Below, in pieces: positions 34,465 through 46,746 of a stretch of DNA of 64,000 bases. The translations under genes were made by a program, and so were the position numbers. The stretch comes from Deltaproteobacteria bacterium. Lineage in GTDB: Bacteria > Desulfobacterota > Desulfuromonadia > Desulfuromonadales > BM103. Location of the stretch: NCBI GenBank assembly GCA_024636215.1, contig JAGXHL010000027.1, positions 1-64,000 on the forward strand. Direction: 5' to 3'. Numbering within the stretch: position 1 is the stretch's first letter; the number at the start of each line of letters is the position of its first letter. The notes below the pieces were generated by a model, which saw only the letters and a list, made by a program, of their open reading frames with translations, did not search any database and was not told the DNA's origin.

Positions 34465-35235
34465 TTAATGTGCCAGAAAGCCAGCGGCCCAGGCGAGCAG
34501 GATGCCGCCACAGAGGGCAATTGTGGCGGAAAAGCCGCGGCTGCGATGTGACTCCGGGATCAGATCGGATGCGGCGATATAAATAAAGGATCCTCCTGCC
34601 GTCGCAAGCAGGGCACCCAGGATTGACTGTGACAGGTTGTTGACCAGCGCAAAGGTCAGGATCGCCGCTCCGGGGGTTGCCAGGGCGACAAAGGAGGTTA
34701 ACTGGATAGCTTTTCTGCGTGCCCAGCCGTAGTGCAGCAGGATTGCGATCATGGCGATCCCTTCCGGGACTTCATGAGCGATCACGCCAAGCGCTGCCAA
34801 TAGCCCCAGATCATGTCCGACTTCAAAGCCGGTGCCGATAATCATGCCATCGATCAACGAGTGGAGTCCCATGCCGACAAAGGCAACCCAGCCCATCGGA
34901 TGAGGCCGGGAGCAGCAGTCATCATGGCAGTCGGCTTCGAGATTGACGTGATGCTGTTCTTCGTGGCCGGCATGGATCAACAGGTGATGCTCAAAGAAGT
35001 AGAAAAGCACGAAAGCCAGCAGGATGAAGAGCGGCGCTTTCGTGGTCATCTCCATGGATTCCGGGAGAATGTGTAAAACGCCGACGCCGAGCAGGACTCC
35101 TGCCGAGAAGGAGACCAGAGACGAAGAATGGCGACGACTCCAGCTTTCTTTGAATAAAACCAGAGACATCCCTGCAAAAGTTGCTGCACCGGCAAAGCTT
35201 CCGGAAAAGATTACGGGCCACCATTGTTCAGACAT
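34465..35235 (-). CDS. ZIP-family metal transporter
   Basis: An inner-membrane transporter that imports divalent metal such as zinc or iron. I start at the ATG at 35235 (GGAG nine bases upstream), giving 256 residues; an upstream in-frame start would add 30 hydrophilic residues. About eight helices are visible. The metal-site helices HSLIDGMIIG and HEVPEGIAM are intact, and the loop between helices 3 and 4 is His/Cys-rich (HAGHEEQHH, CHDDCCSRPH), typical of a metal-sensing loop. Metal specificity cannot be read from the sequence. Confidence 0.9.
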   Translation of the reverse strand: MSEQWWPVIFSGSFAGAATFAGMSLVLFKESWSRRHSSSLVSFSAGVLLGVGVLHILPESMEMTTKAPLFILLAFVLFYFFEHHLLIHAGHEEQHHVNLEADCHDDCCSRPHPMGWVAFVGMGLHSLIDGMIIGTGFEVGHDLGLLAALGVIAHEVPEGIAMIAILLHYGWARRKAIQLTSFVALATPGAAILTFALVNNLSQSILGALLATAGGSFIYIAASDLIPESHRSRGFSATIALCGGILLAWAAGFLAH

Positions 35236-35503
35236 GCAGTGTCTCCAGAGGTATGGTTTAGAGGAAAACGGGGCCTCACCCGGTTCCGAATAGTGCAGTA
35301 TAGAATCGAAGGCGTTTGATGACAAGAGTCCTGGTGTTTAAGCGCATTGCCGATCAAGAGCTACCGTCCAAAGCCGGTCAAACGGGTTGAAACACCCAAA
35401 AGCGATAGATGAACACGGTTGCTTGGCATCCCAACTGTGTGTGGCCGAGTTGACCAGCAGTATAAACCGGGCATTGCCTCAGAACTATTGAGATAAGTCC
35501 TGC

Positions 35504-36589
35504 TCAACTGTTGATTCTCAAGAAGAACCATGTCCCGATCAATGCCATTAAAATGTTTGCTGCCCAGGCGGCGATCATGGGCGGCAGGACGTTGATGGCA
35601 CCGAAGACGTTAAATGTTGCGTAAAGGATGAAATAAGTGACGAAGATAACCAGGCTGATGACAATGCCCAGCGAAAAGCTGGTGTTGCGTCCGCGTTGCA
35701 GCGAGAAGGGTATTCCAACCAGAACCATGATGACAGGAATGACCGCCTTGGCAAAACGCACATGGATTTCGACCTGATAAGGTTTGGCATCATAGCCTTC
35801 GCTCTCGACCTTTTCTGTGAAATCAACAAGGTTCCCAATCGAAAGATCTTCAGGCCGGCTCCAGAGCCTCACCGCCTCTGATGGCCCACGTTTGAGGTCA
35901 ATCAAGAGCTCAGGTTGCTGTTCGAAAGAAGAAACAGACTTGGTTTCGGGGCTGAAACTCCAGATGACGGCATCTTCGAGACGCCACTGGCCTTTCTGCA
36001 GATGTCGGGCCTGTTCTGCTTGAATGCGTTTGATCGGCATGAAATTATCGTTGAATTCCACAATCGTCAGACCGATCAGCATGCCTTGCGCCGGAAAGGC
36101 CTGATTTATACTGATGATTTTATTGCCATCACGGAAGTAGAGCTCTTTGTTGCTGACAGCCTGTGTGTTTTTACCTTTAATTTCGGTGCGTAGAATGTAG
36201 TTTGATTCGCTGGAAGACCAGGGGACCAACCAGAGGTTTGCAAAGAGCATTATGACCGCAAGCACCAGACTGCTGATAAAGAGCGGACGACTGACACGGA
36301 TGAAGCTGACGCCGCCGCTGAGCATGGCTGTCAATTGGTTTGAGCGGGAGAAGCCGCCTATGGTACCGAAGGTTGCCAGCAGCACTGCCATGGGCAGGGA
36401 ATTGGAAAGCATGACCGGCAGCTTGTACAAGGGGTAAAAGAGATAGTGTTCAAGCCCTGCCTGGTGCTCTATGAAGTCGTCAACTTTTTCCAGAAACTCA
36501 ATCAGGCTGTAGAGGGTAACCAGGGTCAGAAGAACCAGCGCCAGATTGCGCAGAAAAGCGCTCAGTATGTAACGATCAAGAATTGGCAT
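35504..36589 (-). CDS. lptG: LPS export permease LptG
   Basis: LptG pairs with LptF and the ATPase LptB to extract lipopolysaccharide from the inner membrane. The ATG at 36589 (MPILDRYIL) gives 361 residues, the family length, with three helices at each end and a periplasmic beta-jellyroll domain between. A longer frame upstream begins inside lptF and is less likely. It overlaps the end of lptF by 14 bases. lptB and lptC are not in the window. LptG and LptF are paralogous; I assign G to the second gene by its N-terminus and position. Confidence 0.88.
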   Translation of the reverse strand: MPILDRYILSAFLRNLALVLLTLVTLYSLIEFLEKVDDFIEHQAGLEHYLFYPLYKLPVMLSNSLPMAVLLATFGTIGGFSRSNQLTAMLSGGVSFIRVSRPLFISSLVLAVIMLFANLWLVPWSSSESNYILRTEIKGKNTQAVSNKELYFRDGNKIISINQAFPAQGMLIGLTIVEFNDNFMPIKRIQAEQARHLQKGQWRLEDAVIWSFSPETKSVSSFEQQPELLIDLKRGPSEAVRLWSRPEDLSIGNLVDFTEKVESEGYDAKPYQVEIHVRFAKAVIPVIMVLVGIPFSLQRGRNTSFSLGIVISLVIFVTYFILYATFNVFGAINVLPPMIAAWAANILMALIGTWFFLRINS

Positions 36590-37754
36590 TTTTACGAGCT
36601 CGTTTCTGCATAGCCAGCAGAGCCTGATCAATCCAGGCAACCAGTAGATTCGTCTTTTCGCGCGAAGTCTGGTGTAAAAAATAAGCTCCGCAGACAATCA
36701 GGATCAGCTGTGGTATCCAGAGCGTCAGCCAAGGCGGTGTCAATGCTTCTTTCGTCAGAGTTAAACCTGCTGACAGAAGAAAGTAGTAACACAGAAAGAT
36801 GACCAGGCCCGCAACAAAGCCGCCACTACGGCCAGAGCGGTGTGATTGCATACTGAAGGGCAGGCCGAAGAGCACGAACAGGATTGGCGCGAGCGGTGAG
36901 GCCAGCCGCAAGTGAAGCTCCGCCTGCATCCTTCTCCGTTCAAAAAGGTCCTCTTCGCCGGAGACTGCGCTCCAGAGCTTTGCCGTCTGCTCTTCTCTGG
37001 CTCTGCGTTTTTTCGTCTCCGGGTCGCTCATGGCCGATGTGTCCGGTTGAATGTCGTAATTGCGGAAGTGGATCATCTGGATGTTCTTTGCAGAATCGGT
37101 TTTTTGTCGATGGATGACACCATCGCGCAGGCGGATTGTCATGGTCTCAGCGGCTTCATCGGTGATGATGTCGCCGTTGTCAGCAAAAACCCAGGCGGTT
37201 GATTCCGGCTGCTTGTCGACGATAAAGACCCCTTCCATCCGATTTGCCTGGCTCTTCACCTCATTGGCATAGAGGGTCAAGTCGTTGAACTGGTTCATGA
37301 AGATGCGCGGCTGCAGGCCGATAGTGGCTTTTTGCCTGGCAATGTCGAAACTCCTGGTTTCAAAAGCTCTGTAGCCCCATGGCTTAATCCAGAGGTTTGT
37401 CGCTGCCGTTAAAAATGAGAAGACCAGTGCCAGGGCGAAAACAGGCAGGGACATCCTGAAGAGACCAACTCCGGCAGCTTTGAGCGCTACGGTTTCACTG
37501 TCTGCTGACATGCGGCCCAGACCAATCATGATGCCCATCAGGAAAGCCAGCGGCAGTGATATGGAAAGGAAAGTTGGCAGCAAGGTGATCAGCAGAAACA
37601 CGATGTCGATGGGAGAAACACCTTTGTCTATGATCAAATCGACCAGCTTGTATGCCTGTCCCATGACCATCACCATGGTGAAGACAGCAATACAGAGCAG
37701 GGTGGGAGACAGGACCTCTCTGATAATATATTTATGGATTTGTTTGCCAAACAT
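36576..37754 (-). CDS. lptF: LPS export permease LptF
   Basis: The partner permease of LptG in the LptB2FG transporter. It is 392 residues with the same architecture: three helices at the N-terminus (about 12-32, 50-72, 95-120), a periplasmic domain, and three near the C-terminus (about 290-375). The N-terminus HKYIIREVLSPTLL matches the family. It is divergent from rpsB; no strong promoter was pinned down in the 222-bp gap. Confidence 0.88.
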   Translation of the reverse strand: MFGKQIHKYIIREVLSPTLLCIAVFTMVMVMGQAYKLVDLIIDKGVSPIDIVFLLITLLPTFLSISLPLAFLMGIMIGLGRMSADSETVALKAAGVGLFRMSLPVFALALVFSFLTAATNLWIKPWGYRAFETRSFDIARQKATIGLQPRIFMNQFNDLTLYANEVKSQANRMEGVFIVDKQPESTAWVFADNGDIITDEAAETMTIRLRDGVIHRQKTDSAKNIQMIHFRNYDIQPDTSAMSDPETKKRRAREEQTAKLWSAVSGEEDLFERRRMQAELHLRLASPLAPILFVLFGLPFSMQSHRSGRSGGFVAGLVIFLCYYFLLSAGLTLTKEALTPPWLTLWIPQLILIVCGAYFLHQTSREKTNLLVAWIDQALLAMQKRARKNANS

Positions 37755-37976
37755 AACAGCGCATATTAGTACAGGCGTAAAGGCAATGTAAACGGCCTTA
37801 TGTTATGGAAAAGCAGCGTTATGGAAAAGCCCTTGCCTTATATGCCTCCTCGTGTTATACGGATGAGCTGTTTACTACTCACGCCTTTTGACCCGGGCCG
37901 GGTGCCTGACATGGGGTCAGGTCGGTTGCAGGGGATGATGAGGGCGGCGGCAAAACCTGATGAAAGGGAGCATAAA

Positions 37977-38834
37977 ATGTCACAAATCACCATGAAACAA
38001 TTGTTGGAGGCCGGCGTTCATTTCGGTCACCAGACCCGTCGCTGGAATCCCAAGATGAAGCCCTATATCTTCGGAGCTCGCAACGGCATCTACATTATCG
38101 ATCTGCAGAAGACGGTCCGTTATTTTCGGAATGCTTACAGCTTCATTCGTGACATCTCCGAAAAAGGCGAAAAGATTCTGTTTGTCGGCACCAAGAAGCA
38201 GGCTCAGGATGCAATTCTTGAGGAAGCTGTCCGCGCGGACCAGTACTACGTCAATAATCGCTGGCTGGGTGGTATGCTCACCAACTTCTCCACAATCAAG
38301 CGCAGTATTGATCGCCTCAAGAAAATTGAGGCCATGTCTGAAGACGGCACTTACGATCTGCTGATCAAGAAGGAAGTCCTTCAGCTTGATCGTGAAAAAG
38401 CCAAACTGGAGAAGAGTCTCGGTGGCATCAAAAACATGACTCGTCTGCCTGCGGCTGTTTTCATTGTTGACCCGAACAAGGAAGAAATCGCTGTCAAGGA
38501 AGCCCGTAAACTCGGTATCCCTGTGGTCGCGGTCGTTGACACCAACTGTGACCCGGAAGGCATTGACTACATCATCCCCGGCAACGACGATGCGATTCGG
38601 GCCCTGCGCCTTTTTGCCTCGAAGATGGCTGATGCCTGCCTCGAAGGGACAGCTGCTCGCCAGGAGAATCTGCGCAACAGCTCCGAGGGTGCCGACCAGG
38701 AAGAAGAGGCGGCTCCGGTTGTTGAAGCGGCATCGGAACCCGTCGTCATTGAGAAGACGGCTGCTCCGGTTGCTGCCCCTGAAAAAGCAGCTGCTGAAGC
38801 GCCTGTCGAGACGGAGACACCGTCCCAAGCTTAA
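37977..38834 (+). CDS. rpsB: 30S ribosomal protein S2
   Basis: S2 binds the 30S head-body junction. I start at the ATG at 37977 (GGGAG ribosome site); the open frame extends 59 codons upstream but the protein's typical start is [18 protein letters not shown]. The 285-residue product has all family motifs ([37 protein letters not shown]-like [12 protein letters not shown]). It ends in a 45-residue Ala/Glu/Pro tail beyond the usual fold, as in related bacteria. tsf is 287 bp downstream, across two hairpins. Confidence 0.97.
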   Translation: MSQITMKQLLEAGVHFGHQTRRWNPKMKPYIFGARNGIYIIDLQKTVRYFRNAYSFIRDISEKGEKILFVGTKKQAQDAILEEAVRADQYYVNNRWLGGMLTNFSTIKRSIDRLKKIEAMSEDGTYDLLIKKEVLQLDREKAKLEKSLGGIKNMTRLPAAVFIVDPNKEEIAVKEARKLGIPVVAVVDTNCDPEGIDYIIPGNDDAIRALRLFASKMADACLEGTAARQENLRNSSEGADQEEEAAPVVEAASEPVVIEKTAAPVAAPEKAAAEAPVETETPSQA

Positions 38835-38854
38835 CATCCCAATAGTGTTAACTA

Positions 38855-38883
38855 GTGCCCATCCGGAAACTCCGGATGGGCAC
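38855..38883 (+). terminator. Hairpin after rpsB, weak terminator
   Basis: A perfect 13-bp stem GTGCCCATCCGGA with loop AAC, 20 bp after rpsB. There is no T-run, so it is a stable hairpin with possible partial termination. Confidence 0.55.
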
Positions 38884-39037
38884 GGTGAGGTTTTCGATCT
38901 GGAAACGAGCAATTTTTCGCAAGGTCAAGGAAATCAAGGATTTGAGCGGAGGCGTAGTCCTTTACGCCGCACAATCAAATCCGCCGATTGACGCAGAGAT
39001 TGCGGAAAAGGGCCGTTTCCGGACGAAAACTAACTAT

Positions 39038-39069
39038 AAAAAGGCGGCCTGCATTGTAGCCGCCTTTTT
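39038..39069 (+). terminator. Terminator-like hairpin before tsf
   Basis: An 11-bp stem AAAAAGGCGGC / GCCGCCTTTTT with a 10-base loop. It ends 52 bp before the tsf start, so it could separate or attenuate tsf from rpsB. Confidence 0.75.
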
Positions 39070-39121
39070 ATCAAATAACGACATAACTTAATAAGTATAG
39101 ACGCTTAGAGGAGGTTTTACC

Positions 39122-40820
<1,699 letters not shown>

Positions 40821-40824
40821 TGTC

Positions 40825-41382
40825 ATGATTGCCGATGTGAAATCCCAGGCCAAAAGCGCAATGGTAAAAGCTCTGGAGGCCTTCAAACGTGAGCTGGGCA
40901 AGGTTCGCACAGGGCGTGCATCCATCTCTCTGCTTGATGATATCAAGATTGATTATTATGGAACCCCGACACCGCTGAATCAGGTCGGAGCCCTCGCGGT
41001 CCCGGAACCGCGCTTGATCACAATTCAGCCGTGGGAGAAGAACCTGATTGGAGAAATCGAAAAAGCCATTCTTAAATCCGATCTCGGCTTGAACCCTTCC
41101 TCCGACGGCCAACTTATTCGTTTGTCTTTTCCTCCTCTGACCGAAGAACGTCGTAAGGAGATGGTTAAACAGGTCAAGCGCATGGCCGAAGATGCCAAGG
41201 TTGCCGTCCGTAATGGCCGTCGTGAAGCCAACGATACCTTGAAACAGTTGGAAAAGGACAAGGACATCTCAGAGGACGAACTGAAGCGCGGTGAAAAAGA
41301 GGTCCAGGATGTCACCGATGACTATGTTGCCCGGATTGATCAGGTTCTGGCCGACAAAGAAAAAGACCTCATGGAGATCTGA
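40825..41382 (+). CDS. frr: Ribosome recycling factor
   Basis: RRF splits post-termination ribosomes together with EF-G. The ATG at 40825 follows AAAGGAG and gives 185 residues, the exact family length; a longer frame begins inside pyrH. The conserved core ([35 protein letters not shown]) is intact. A terminator lies 100 bp downstream. Confidence 0.97.
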   Translation: MIADVKSQAKSAMVKALEAFKRELGKVRTGRASISLLDDIKIDYYGTPTPLNQVGALAVPEPRLITIQPWEKNLIGEIEKAILKSDLGLNPSSDGQLIRLSFPPLTEERRKEMVKQVKRMAEDAKVAVRNGRREANDTLKQLEKDKDISEDELKRGEKEVQDVTDDYVARIDQVLADKEKDLMEI

Positions 41383-41481
41383 TTTTTCTCAGGAGCCTGG
41401 GCAAACCTTGCTAAAATCTTCGAACGGCTGTATTGCTTGTAGTTGATGTGACTGAGAGACAGGTGCATCGAATGAAGCCCG

Positions 41482-41505
41482 AGGGCGCCTATTGGGCGCC
41501 CTTTT
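41482..41505 (+). terminator. Rho-independent terminator after frr
   Basis: An 8-bp stem AGGGCGCC / GGCGCCCT with a 5-base loop and a short T-run. Confidence 0.8.
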
Positions 41506-41657
41506 CATTGCATCGGTATTATCCTGACGATTAAGGGCTCGCATGTTTTTTCTGGTTGTTTGGCCCTTAAGGCAGGTCATCGTTCTGTTGCCCGTTTCGT
41601 ATTCTCTATGATACCTTAACGAGCATTTACTTATTTTCTTGTCAGGGCTCAACGGTC

Positions 41658-42404
41658 ATGCAGATTCCAGAACATCTCGCAATTATTATGGACGGCAACG
41701 GCCGCTGGGCGGAACAACGCCATATGCCGAGAATCCTCGGCCACCGTAAAGGCGTGGAAACCGTTCAGACCGTTGTTGATGAGTGCCTCAAGCTCGGGGT
41801 TCGTTATCTGACGCTTTATGCCTTCAGTTCGGAAAACTGGGGCAGGCCTCAGGATGAGGTTGAGGCTTTAATGGGACTGCTTGGCAACTTTTTGCAAAAA
41901 GAGTTGCCCCAACTCCTGAAACAGGGCATTCGTCTGATGGCGGTTGGAGAATTGGATCGGTTACCCGGACCGGTGCATAAAATTCTTCAGGACATCATCA
42001 GGGAAACCGAAAATAATGACCGCATGTTTTTAAACCTGGCGCTTTCCTATGGCTCACGCAATGAATTGACCCGGGCGTTAAGATCCCTTGGCAGTGAGAT
42101 TGCTGCGGGGACCCTTCGCGTCGAAGACCTGACTGAAGATGCCATAGAAAACGCCCTTGATACGGCTGGTCTGCCGGATCCTGACCTGATGATTCGGACC
42201 AGTGGTGAAATGCGTGTCAGTAATTTTCTGCTGTGGCAGCTTGCCTATTCCGAACTTTACTTCACTGATGCTCTTTGGCCTGACTTCTCCCGTGAGTTAT
42301 TATTCAAGGCCATAGAAGAGTACAGTAACCGTCAGCGACGTTTCGGCCTTACCGCCGCCCAGTTGCATAGCGAAGGTTCTGAAGGTGAGGAGGGCTGCCA
42401 TTAA
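41658..42404 (+). CDS. uppS: Undecaprenyl diphosphate synthase (cis-prenyltransferase)
   Basis: UppS adds eight isopentenyl units to farnesyl diphosphate to make the lipid carrier for peptidoglycan and O-antigen synthesis. The 248-residue protein has the catalytic MDGNGRWA (11-18) with the Mg-binding Asp12, the [10 protein letters not shown] loop, and the C-terminal [15 protein letters not shown] and ELYF motifs. The ribosome site is weak. The end overlaps cdsA. It starts a coupled run uppS-cdsA-dxr-rseP-tsaB. Confidence 0.96.
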   Translation: MQIPEHLAIIMDGNGRWAEQRHMPRILGHRKGVETVQTVVDECLKLGVRYLTLYAFSSENWGRPQDEVEALMGLLGNFLQKELPQLLKQGIRLMAVGELDRLPGPVHKILQDIIRETENNDRMFLNLALSYGSRNELTRALRSLGSEIAAGTLRVEDLTEDAIENALDTAGLPDPDLMIRTSGEMRVSNFLLWQLAYSELYFTDALWPDFSRELLFKAIEEYSNRQRRFGLTAAQLHSEGSEGEEGCH

Positions 42405-43200
42405 AGAGCGAATTGTTACAGCGTTGATCGCGCTGCCGTTACTGATCCTGTATGTACATTTTTCCAGTCATGGTTTTTTTGCGGGGCTGCTCTTTTTGGT
42501 TGCCGCTCTGGCGCTGCACGAATATTACCGCATGGCTCTCCCCGAAAAGCGTCGTCTTGAGGGGGCGCTGGCAGTTGCTGTCGGCGTGCTCTGCTGTGCC
42601 GGCTTGTCTTACGCGACCAGCGCGCCGATGGTGTTGTTGAGTCTTGTCTTGCCTTGCCTTTTTCTGACCCTCCTCTACCTGTTTCGCTGTCAGGATATGC
42701 AGAGTGTCAGCCGTGACCTGGCAATCAGCCTGTTCGGTCTCTTCTATGTTCCGCTGTTGCTGTCACACGCCGTACTTCTGCGTGCCTTGCCGGCGGGTCG
42801 AGCATGGATCTTCCTGGTTCTTTTTGTGGTTATGGCCAGTGATTCAATGGCGTACTTTGTTGGCAGAGCCTGGGGGACGCATCGTCTTTACCAGGCGGTC
42901 AGTCCGAAAAAAACCATCGAGGGCTCGTTCGGTGGCCTGGTCGGTGGCGTTCTGGGCGCTCTGATCTGCAAACTGGCATTTTTTGCCGAGTTGAGCGCCG
43001 TCGATGTTCTGCTTTTGGGCTTGGGCGTTGGAGCATTCAGCCAACTGGGCGACCTGGTCGAGTCTTTGTTGAAAAGAAGTTTTGGTGTGAAGGACTCAGG
43101 ATCACTGATCCCGGGTCACGGCGGTATCCTCGATCGTCTCGATAGTCTCCTGTTTGCTTTCCCCGTTACTTATTATTATGCTGTGTGGGGCCTTGCATGA
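42385..43200 (+). CDS. cdsA: Phosphatidate cytidylyltransferase
   Basis: CdsA makes CDP-diacylglycerol from phosphatidate and CTP in the inner membrane. The 271-residue reading from GTG 42385 has about seven helices and the family signature [20 protein letters not shown] with LDSLLFAFP near the end. The start is uncertain. A perfect GAGGAGG sits just before ATT at 42400, and the protein from that ATT ([14 protein letters not shown]) matches the usual CdsA N-terminus. An ATT start would be unusual. It overlaps uppS, and dxr overlaps its stop by four bases. Confidence 0.95.
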   Translation: MRRAAIKERIVTALIALPLLILYVHFSSHGFFAGLLFLVAALALHEYYRMALPEKRRLEGALAVAVGVLCCAGLSYATSAPMVLLSLVLPCLFLTLLYLFRCQDMQSVSRDLAISLFGLFYVPLLLSHAVLLRALPAGRAWIFLVLFVVMASDSMAYFVGRAWGTHRLYQAVSPKKTIEGSFGGLVGGVLGALICKLAFFAELSAVDVLLLGLGVGAFSQLGDLVESLLKRSFGVKDSGSLIPGHGGILDRLDSLLFAFPVTYYYAVWGLA

Positions 43201-44369
43201 AACGACTGGCCATTCTTGGGTCCACCGGCTCAATCGGTGTGAGTACTCTGGAAATCGTGACCGAGTATCCTGATCGTTTCCAGGTCACTGCCTTAACAGC
43301 AGGGCGCAACCTCTCTTTGCTCGAAGAACAGATTTGCCGTTTTCGTCCGGAGGTTGTTGCGGTTCCCGACCAGGTCAATGCACAACGCCTGCAAGCGAGA
43401 ATCGGCTGTGACGGACCCCGCATCCTTTATGGGACGGCCGGCCTGATCGCTTGTGCCGTGGAATCTCCGGCCGACATGGTTGTCTCGGCCATTGTGGGTG
43501 CTGCCGGTCTCGAGCCAACCCTGGCTGCTGTTCAGGCCGGCCGAGATGTCGCTCTTGCCAACAAGGAGACCCTGGTTGTCGCCGGTGAACTGGTTATGCG
43601 CGCCGCTGCTGAGTCAGGTTGTCGTATCTTTCCCGTTGATAGTGAGCACTCGGCAATTTTTCAATCTCTTCAAGGTCATCGCCGGGTTGATGTCAAGAGA
43701 CTGATTCTGACGGCGTCTGGAGGACCTTTTCGCAACTGGTCTCTCGATGACCTGCAGCAAGTCACGCCTCAGGATGCTCTGGCGCACCCTAACTGGACTA
43801 TGGGCCGGAAAATCACAATTGATTCGGCAACCATGATGAATAAAGGCCTGGAGGTTATTGAGGCGCACTGGCTTTTCAACATTCCGGTAGAGAAGATTGC
43901 TGTTCATATTCATCCGGAAAGTATCGTGCATTCCCTGGTCGAATACATCGATGGGGCTCTTCTGGCACAACTCGGTATCCCCGACATGAAAACGCCGATC
44001 GCCTATGCCTTGACCTATCCCGAACGTTTGCCCCTCGCTTTGCCCGCCCTGGACCTCTGTCGTCTCGGCCAACTTAATTTTGCCTCGCCCAACAGCCAGT
44101 GTTTTCCATGTCTGGGGCTGGCTTACGACGCTATCAGACGCGGGGGTACGACGCCCGCTGTGCTGAATGCGGCCAATGAACTTGCCGTAGAGGCCTTCCT
44201 CCACGAAAAGGTCGGATTTCTCGATATTCCCCGGATTATAGGCTCGGTTGTCGAGAGCCACTCGAGTCGTGCGGCTTGCGACCTGGAACAGATTCTTTCC
44301 GCAGATGCCTGGGCTCGTCAAACAGCTCAGGATGTCATCTGTGAACTTCAAGGAGCTTCTTACCCGTGA
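43197..44369 (+). CDS. dxr: 1-deoxy-D-xylulose 5-phosphate reductoisomerase
   Basis: DXR converts DXP to MEP with NADPH, the committed step of the MEP isoprenoid pathway. The 390-residue product starts at ATG 43197 (ATGA overlap with cdsA) and has the nucleotide motif LGSTGSIG (6-13), the metal-site [10 protein letters not shown] and the [13 protein letters not shown] motif. Length is standard. The gene order cdsA-dxr-rseP is conserved in many proteobacteria. Confidence 0.97.
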   Translation: MKRLAILGSTGSIGVSTLEIVTEYPDRFQVTALTAGRNLSLLEEQICRFRPEVVAVPDQVNAQRLQARIGCDGPRILYGTAGLIACAVESPADMVVSAIVGAAGLEPTLAAVQAGRDVALANKETLVVAGELVMRAAAESGCRIFPVDSEHSAIFQSLQGHRRVDVKRLILTASGGPFRNWSLDDLQQVTPQDALAHPNWTMGRKITIDSATMMNKGLEVIEAHWLFNIPVEKIAVHIHPESIVHSLVEYIDGALLAQLGIPDMKTPIAYALTYPERLPLALPALDLCRLGQLNFASPNSQCFPCLGLAYDAIRRGGTTPAVLNAANELAVEAFLHEKVGFLDIPRIIGSVVESHSSRAACDLEQILSADAWARQTAQDVICELQGASYP

Positions 44370-45688
44370 TTACTGTAGCCGCCGGCATTATTATGCTGGG
44401 CATACTTGTCTTTGTTCACGAGCTTGGCCATTTCTGCGTTGCCAAGCTCTGCGGTGTCAAAGTCCTTAAGTTTTCGCTCGGCTTTGGCCCCCGCCTGGTC
44501 TCCCATAAACATGGCGAGACAGAATATATGATCTGCGCCATTCCCCTCGGCGGTTATGTGCAAATGCTGGGTGAGGGTGGCGGTGATCAGGGCGAAGACG
44601 CTGAAATCGATCCTGAAGAAGCGCATCGCTCCTTCTCCAAAATACCCTTATCCAGACGTATGGCGATTGTGGCTGCCGGACCGGTGATGAATCTGGTTTT
44701 GCCTTTTATGATTTTGCCGATTGCCTACATGACGGGAATCAACCTGCCGGCTTACCTGGAAGAACCACCTTGCGTTGGCTATGTTGTCCCGGAATCAGAT
44801 GCCGAAAAAGCCGGTTTCCTGGCCGGGGACTGTATCACTGCGATCAGTGGCCTGAGTGTGGACAGCTGGACAGATACCGGCCCGGCTCTGGTGAACAGTG
44901 CCGGAGAGCCGATTGTGTTCAGCTTCGAGCGTGATGGCCGCTCTACTGAATTGGTTGTAGCTCCGGAAAATGGAGGCCTTGAAGGCTTGCAATCGATCGG
45001 TCTGTTGCCTGAACAAAGGGCTGTTATCGGCGGCCTGGCTCCGGCGATGCCGGCACTTGAAGCTGGCCTTGAAGAGGGGGATCTGATCCTGTCGATCGGC
45101 GAGCGGGCGATCGTCTCCTGGTATCAGCTCAAAAGTTCGATTCAGGAGACCGGCGGAGCCCCTACCGAGGTCGTCGTAGATAGAAATGGTCAGCAGGTCA
45201 GTGTTCAACTGGTGCCGAAAAAAGCCGATGGCGACAACAGCTACCTGATCGGTGTTGCGCCGCTACAGGAGACCATTTTCAAACGCTTCTCCTTCACTGA
45301 TGCTTTTGCTGCAGGAGCTGAGCGCAGCATTGAACTGATTGATCTGACTCTGGTCTTTATCCAGAAGCTGTTTGCCGGCCATGTCTCGACCAGCAACATC
45401 GGCGGTCCCATCACCGTTGTGCAGATTGCCGGGCAGGCTGCGCAAACAGATATCTCCAGCATTATCAGCGTGCTCGCTTTTCTGAGCATTCAACTGGGGA
45501 TTCTCAATCTCCTGCCGATCCCGATCCTCGATGGCGGTCATCTGTTTTTCTACTTCTTTGAAATGGTATTCCGCAGGCCTCTTTCCTTGCGCGCCAGAGA
45601 GTGGGCGCAACAGATTGGTCTGATCCTCCTGTTGCTGTTGATGGTGCTGGCTTTTTACAACGATATAGTGCGTATGATAGGGAACTGA
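44366..45688 (+). CDS. rseP: Site-2 intramembrane zinc metalloprotease RseP
   Basis: RseP cleaves membrane-bound anti-sigma factors and signal peptide remnants within the inner membrane. The 440-residue protein starts at a GTG overlapping the dxr stop. It has the zinc motif HELGH near residue 18 in the first helix, two PDZ domains (about 125-195 and 215-290) and the C-terminal active site segment [12 protein letters not shown]. It is 50-100 residues longer than short SpoIVFB-like members and matches the two-PDZ type. No anti-sigma substrate gene is in the window. Confidence 0.95.
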   Translation: MITVAAGIIMLGILVFVHELGHFCVAKLCGVKVLKFSLGFGPRLVSHKHGETEYMICAIPLGGYVQMLGEGGGDQGEDAEIDPEEAHRSFSKIPLSRRMAIVAAGPVMNLVLPFMILPIAYMTGINLPAYLEEPPCVGYVVPESDAEKAGFLAGDCITAISGLSVDSWTDTGPALVNSAGEPIVFSFERDGRSTELVVAPENGGLEGLQSIGLLPEQRAVIGGLAPAMPALEAGLEEGDLILSIGERAIVSWYQLKSSIQETGGAPTEVVVDRNGQQVSVQLVPKKADGDNSYLIGVAPLQETIFKRFSFTDAFAAGAERSIELIDLTLVFIQKLFAGHVSTSNIGGPITVVQIAGQAAQTDISSIISVLAFLSIQLGILNLLPIPILDGGHLFFYFFEMVFRRPLSLRAREWAQQIGLILLLLLMVLAFYNDIVRMIGN

Positions 45689-45689
45689 C

Positions 45690-46388
45690 GTGGCGCCTAT
45701 CCTTCTGACAATCCAGACGGCTTCACCAGCAGGCAGTGTGGCCCTGAGTGACGGCGAGCATCTGCTGGCTGAACTTAATCTGGATACGCGTAACACTCCA
45801 ACCGAATGGCTGCTCACAGCGATCGATGATCTGCTTGTCAAGACGGGCCTGACCAGGAACTCTCTGGATGCAATCGCCGTCGTTCGCGGACCGGGGGCCT
45901 TTACCGGATTACGGGTTGGTCTGGCCACGGCAAAAGGTATCGCTCTGGCGCTTGGTTGTCCCCTGGTCGGGGTGTCGTCATTGCAGTGCCTGGCGATGCA
46001 GCTGCCTTTCGCACAAATGCCGGTCTGTGTCATGCTGGATGCGCGTAAACAGGAAGTCTATGCCTGTCTGTACCGGTGGGAATCGGGTTACCCTCGTGCC
46101 ATCTCCGCAGAGCAGGTGGTTAAACCTGAAAAACTCTTGTTAGAAATGACAGATGAAACATTGTTTGTCGGCAACGGTGCCAAGGTCTACCGCTCACTGA
46201 TTGTTCGACAGTTGTCCTCACGAGCGCATTTTGCACCGGCTTTTATCAACCTTCCCCGTGCGGGTGCTGCCGCGGCCCTTGCCCTGTCGGAATGGCATGC
46301 TGGGCAGACTTTTACGGCGGATGAACTGATGCCCTCCTACCTTCGTCCTTCCGAAGCGGAACTTAATTTAAGCGCATCGATGAAATAG
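45690..46388 (+). CDS. tsaB: tRNA threonylcarbamoyladenosine biosynthesis protein TsaB
   Basis: TsaB partners with TsaD in adding t6A37 to ANN-decoding tRNAs. The 232-residue protein starts at a GTG one base after the rseP stop. It has the ASKHA motif ILTIQTASPAGSVAL, the GPGAFTGLRVG segment and the C-terminal PSYLRPSEAEL. No other t6A genes are in the window. The start codon follows so closely that translation is likely coupled to rseP. Confidence 0.93.
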   Translation: MAPILLTIQTASPAGSVALSDGEHLLAELNLDTRNTPTEWLLTAIDDLLVKTGLTRNSLDAIAVVRGPGAFTGLRVGLATAKGIALALGCPLVGVSSLQCLAMQLPFAQMPVCVMLDARKQEVYACLYRWESGYPRAISAEQVVKPEKLLLEMTDETLFVGNGAKVYRSLIVRQLSSRAHFAPAFINLPRAGAAAALALSEWHAGQTFTADELMPSYLRPSEAELNLSASMK

Positions 46389-46474
46389 AGGGTTTCTAGT
46401 TGACAATCCGGCTGCGCGTTCGCTATTTTTTATAGACCAACCCTTTATTCCATCCATAGAATCAGGAGGTGCAC

Positions 46475-46696
46475 ATGCCAGAGAAGGACCAGGCTTTGAT
46501 CCAGCGGCTAAGTGAAGAAAATCCCCGTTTTCGCAAGCTGCACGAAGAACATCTTCTCTTTGAGAAAAAACTGCAGGAATATGATGATATGACTTACCTT
46601 TCTGATGATGAAGATCTCGAACGCAAGAAAATCCAGAAGTTGAAGTTGGCGGGGAAGGACGAGATGGAAGCCATTCTTCAGGACTTTCGCCAATAA
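46475..46696 (+). CDS. Small coiled-coil protein (YdcH/DUF465 family)
   Basis: A 73-residue, highly charged helical protein. The ATG at 46475 has AGGAGG five bases upstream. The pattern NPRFRKLHEEHLLFEKKLQE and LERKKIQKLKLAGKDEMEAIL matches DUF465/YdcH, small coiled-coil proteins of unknown function. Placed as a single gene between tsaB and ilvD and closed by a terminator. Confidence 0.85.
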   Translation: MPEKDQALIQRLSEENPRFRKLHEEHLLFEKKLQEYDDMTYLSDDEDLERKKIQKLKLAGKDEMEAILQDFRQ

Positions 46697-46713
46697 CGGA
46701 TAAACCGAACAAA

Positions 46714-46746
46714 ACAGGGGCTTGATACTATTCGGCCCCTGTTCTT
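46714..46746 (+). terminator. Rho-independent terminator after the DUF465 gene
   Basis: An 8-bp stem ACAGGGGC / GCCCCTGT with a 13-base loop and a pyrimidine-rich tail TCTTTT. Confidence 0.75.

Noticed and set aside
37800..37976. 59-codon N-terminal extension of rpsB
   Set aside because: The S2 family starts at [13 protein letters not shown] and a ribosome site precedes that ATG.
37980..38912. 310-codon minus-strand frame
   Set aside because: Antisense to rpsB, which is unambiguous.
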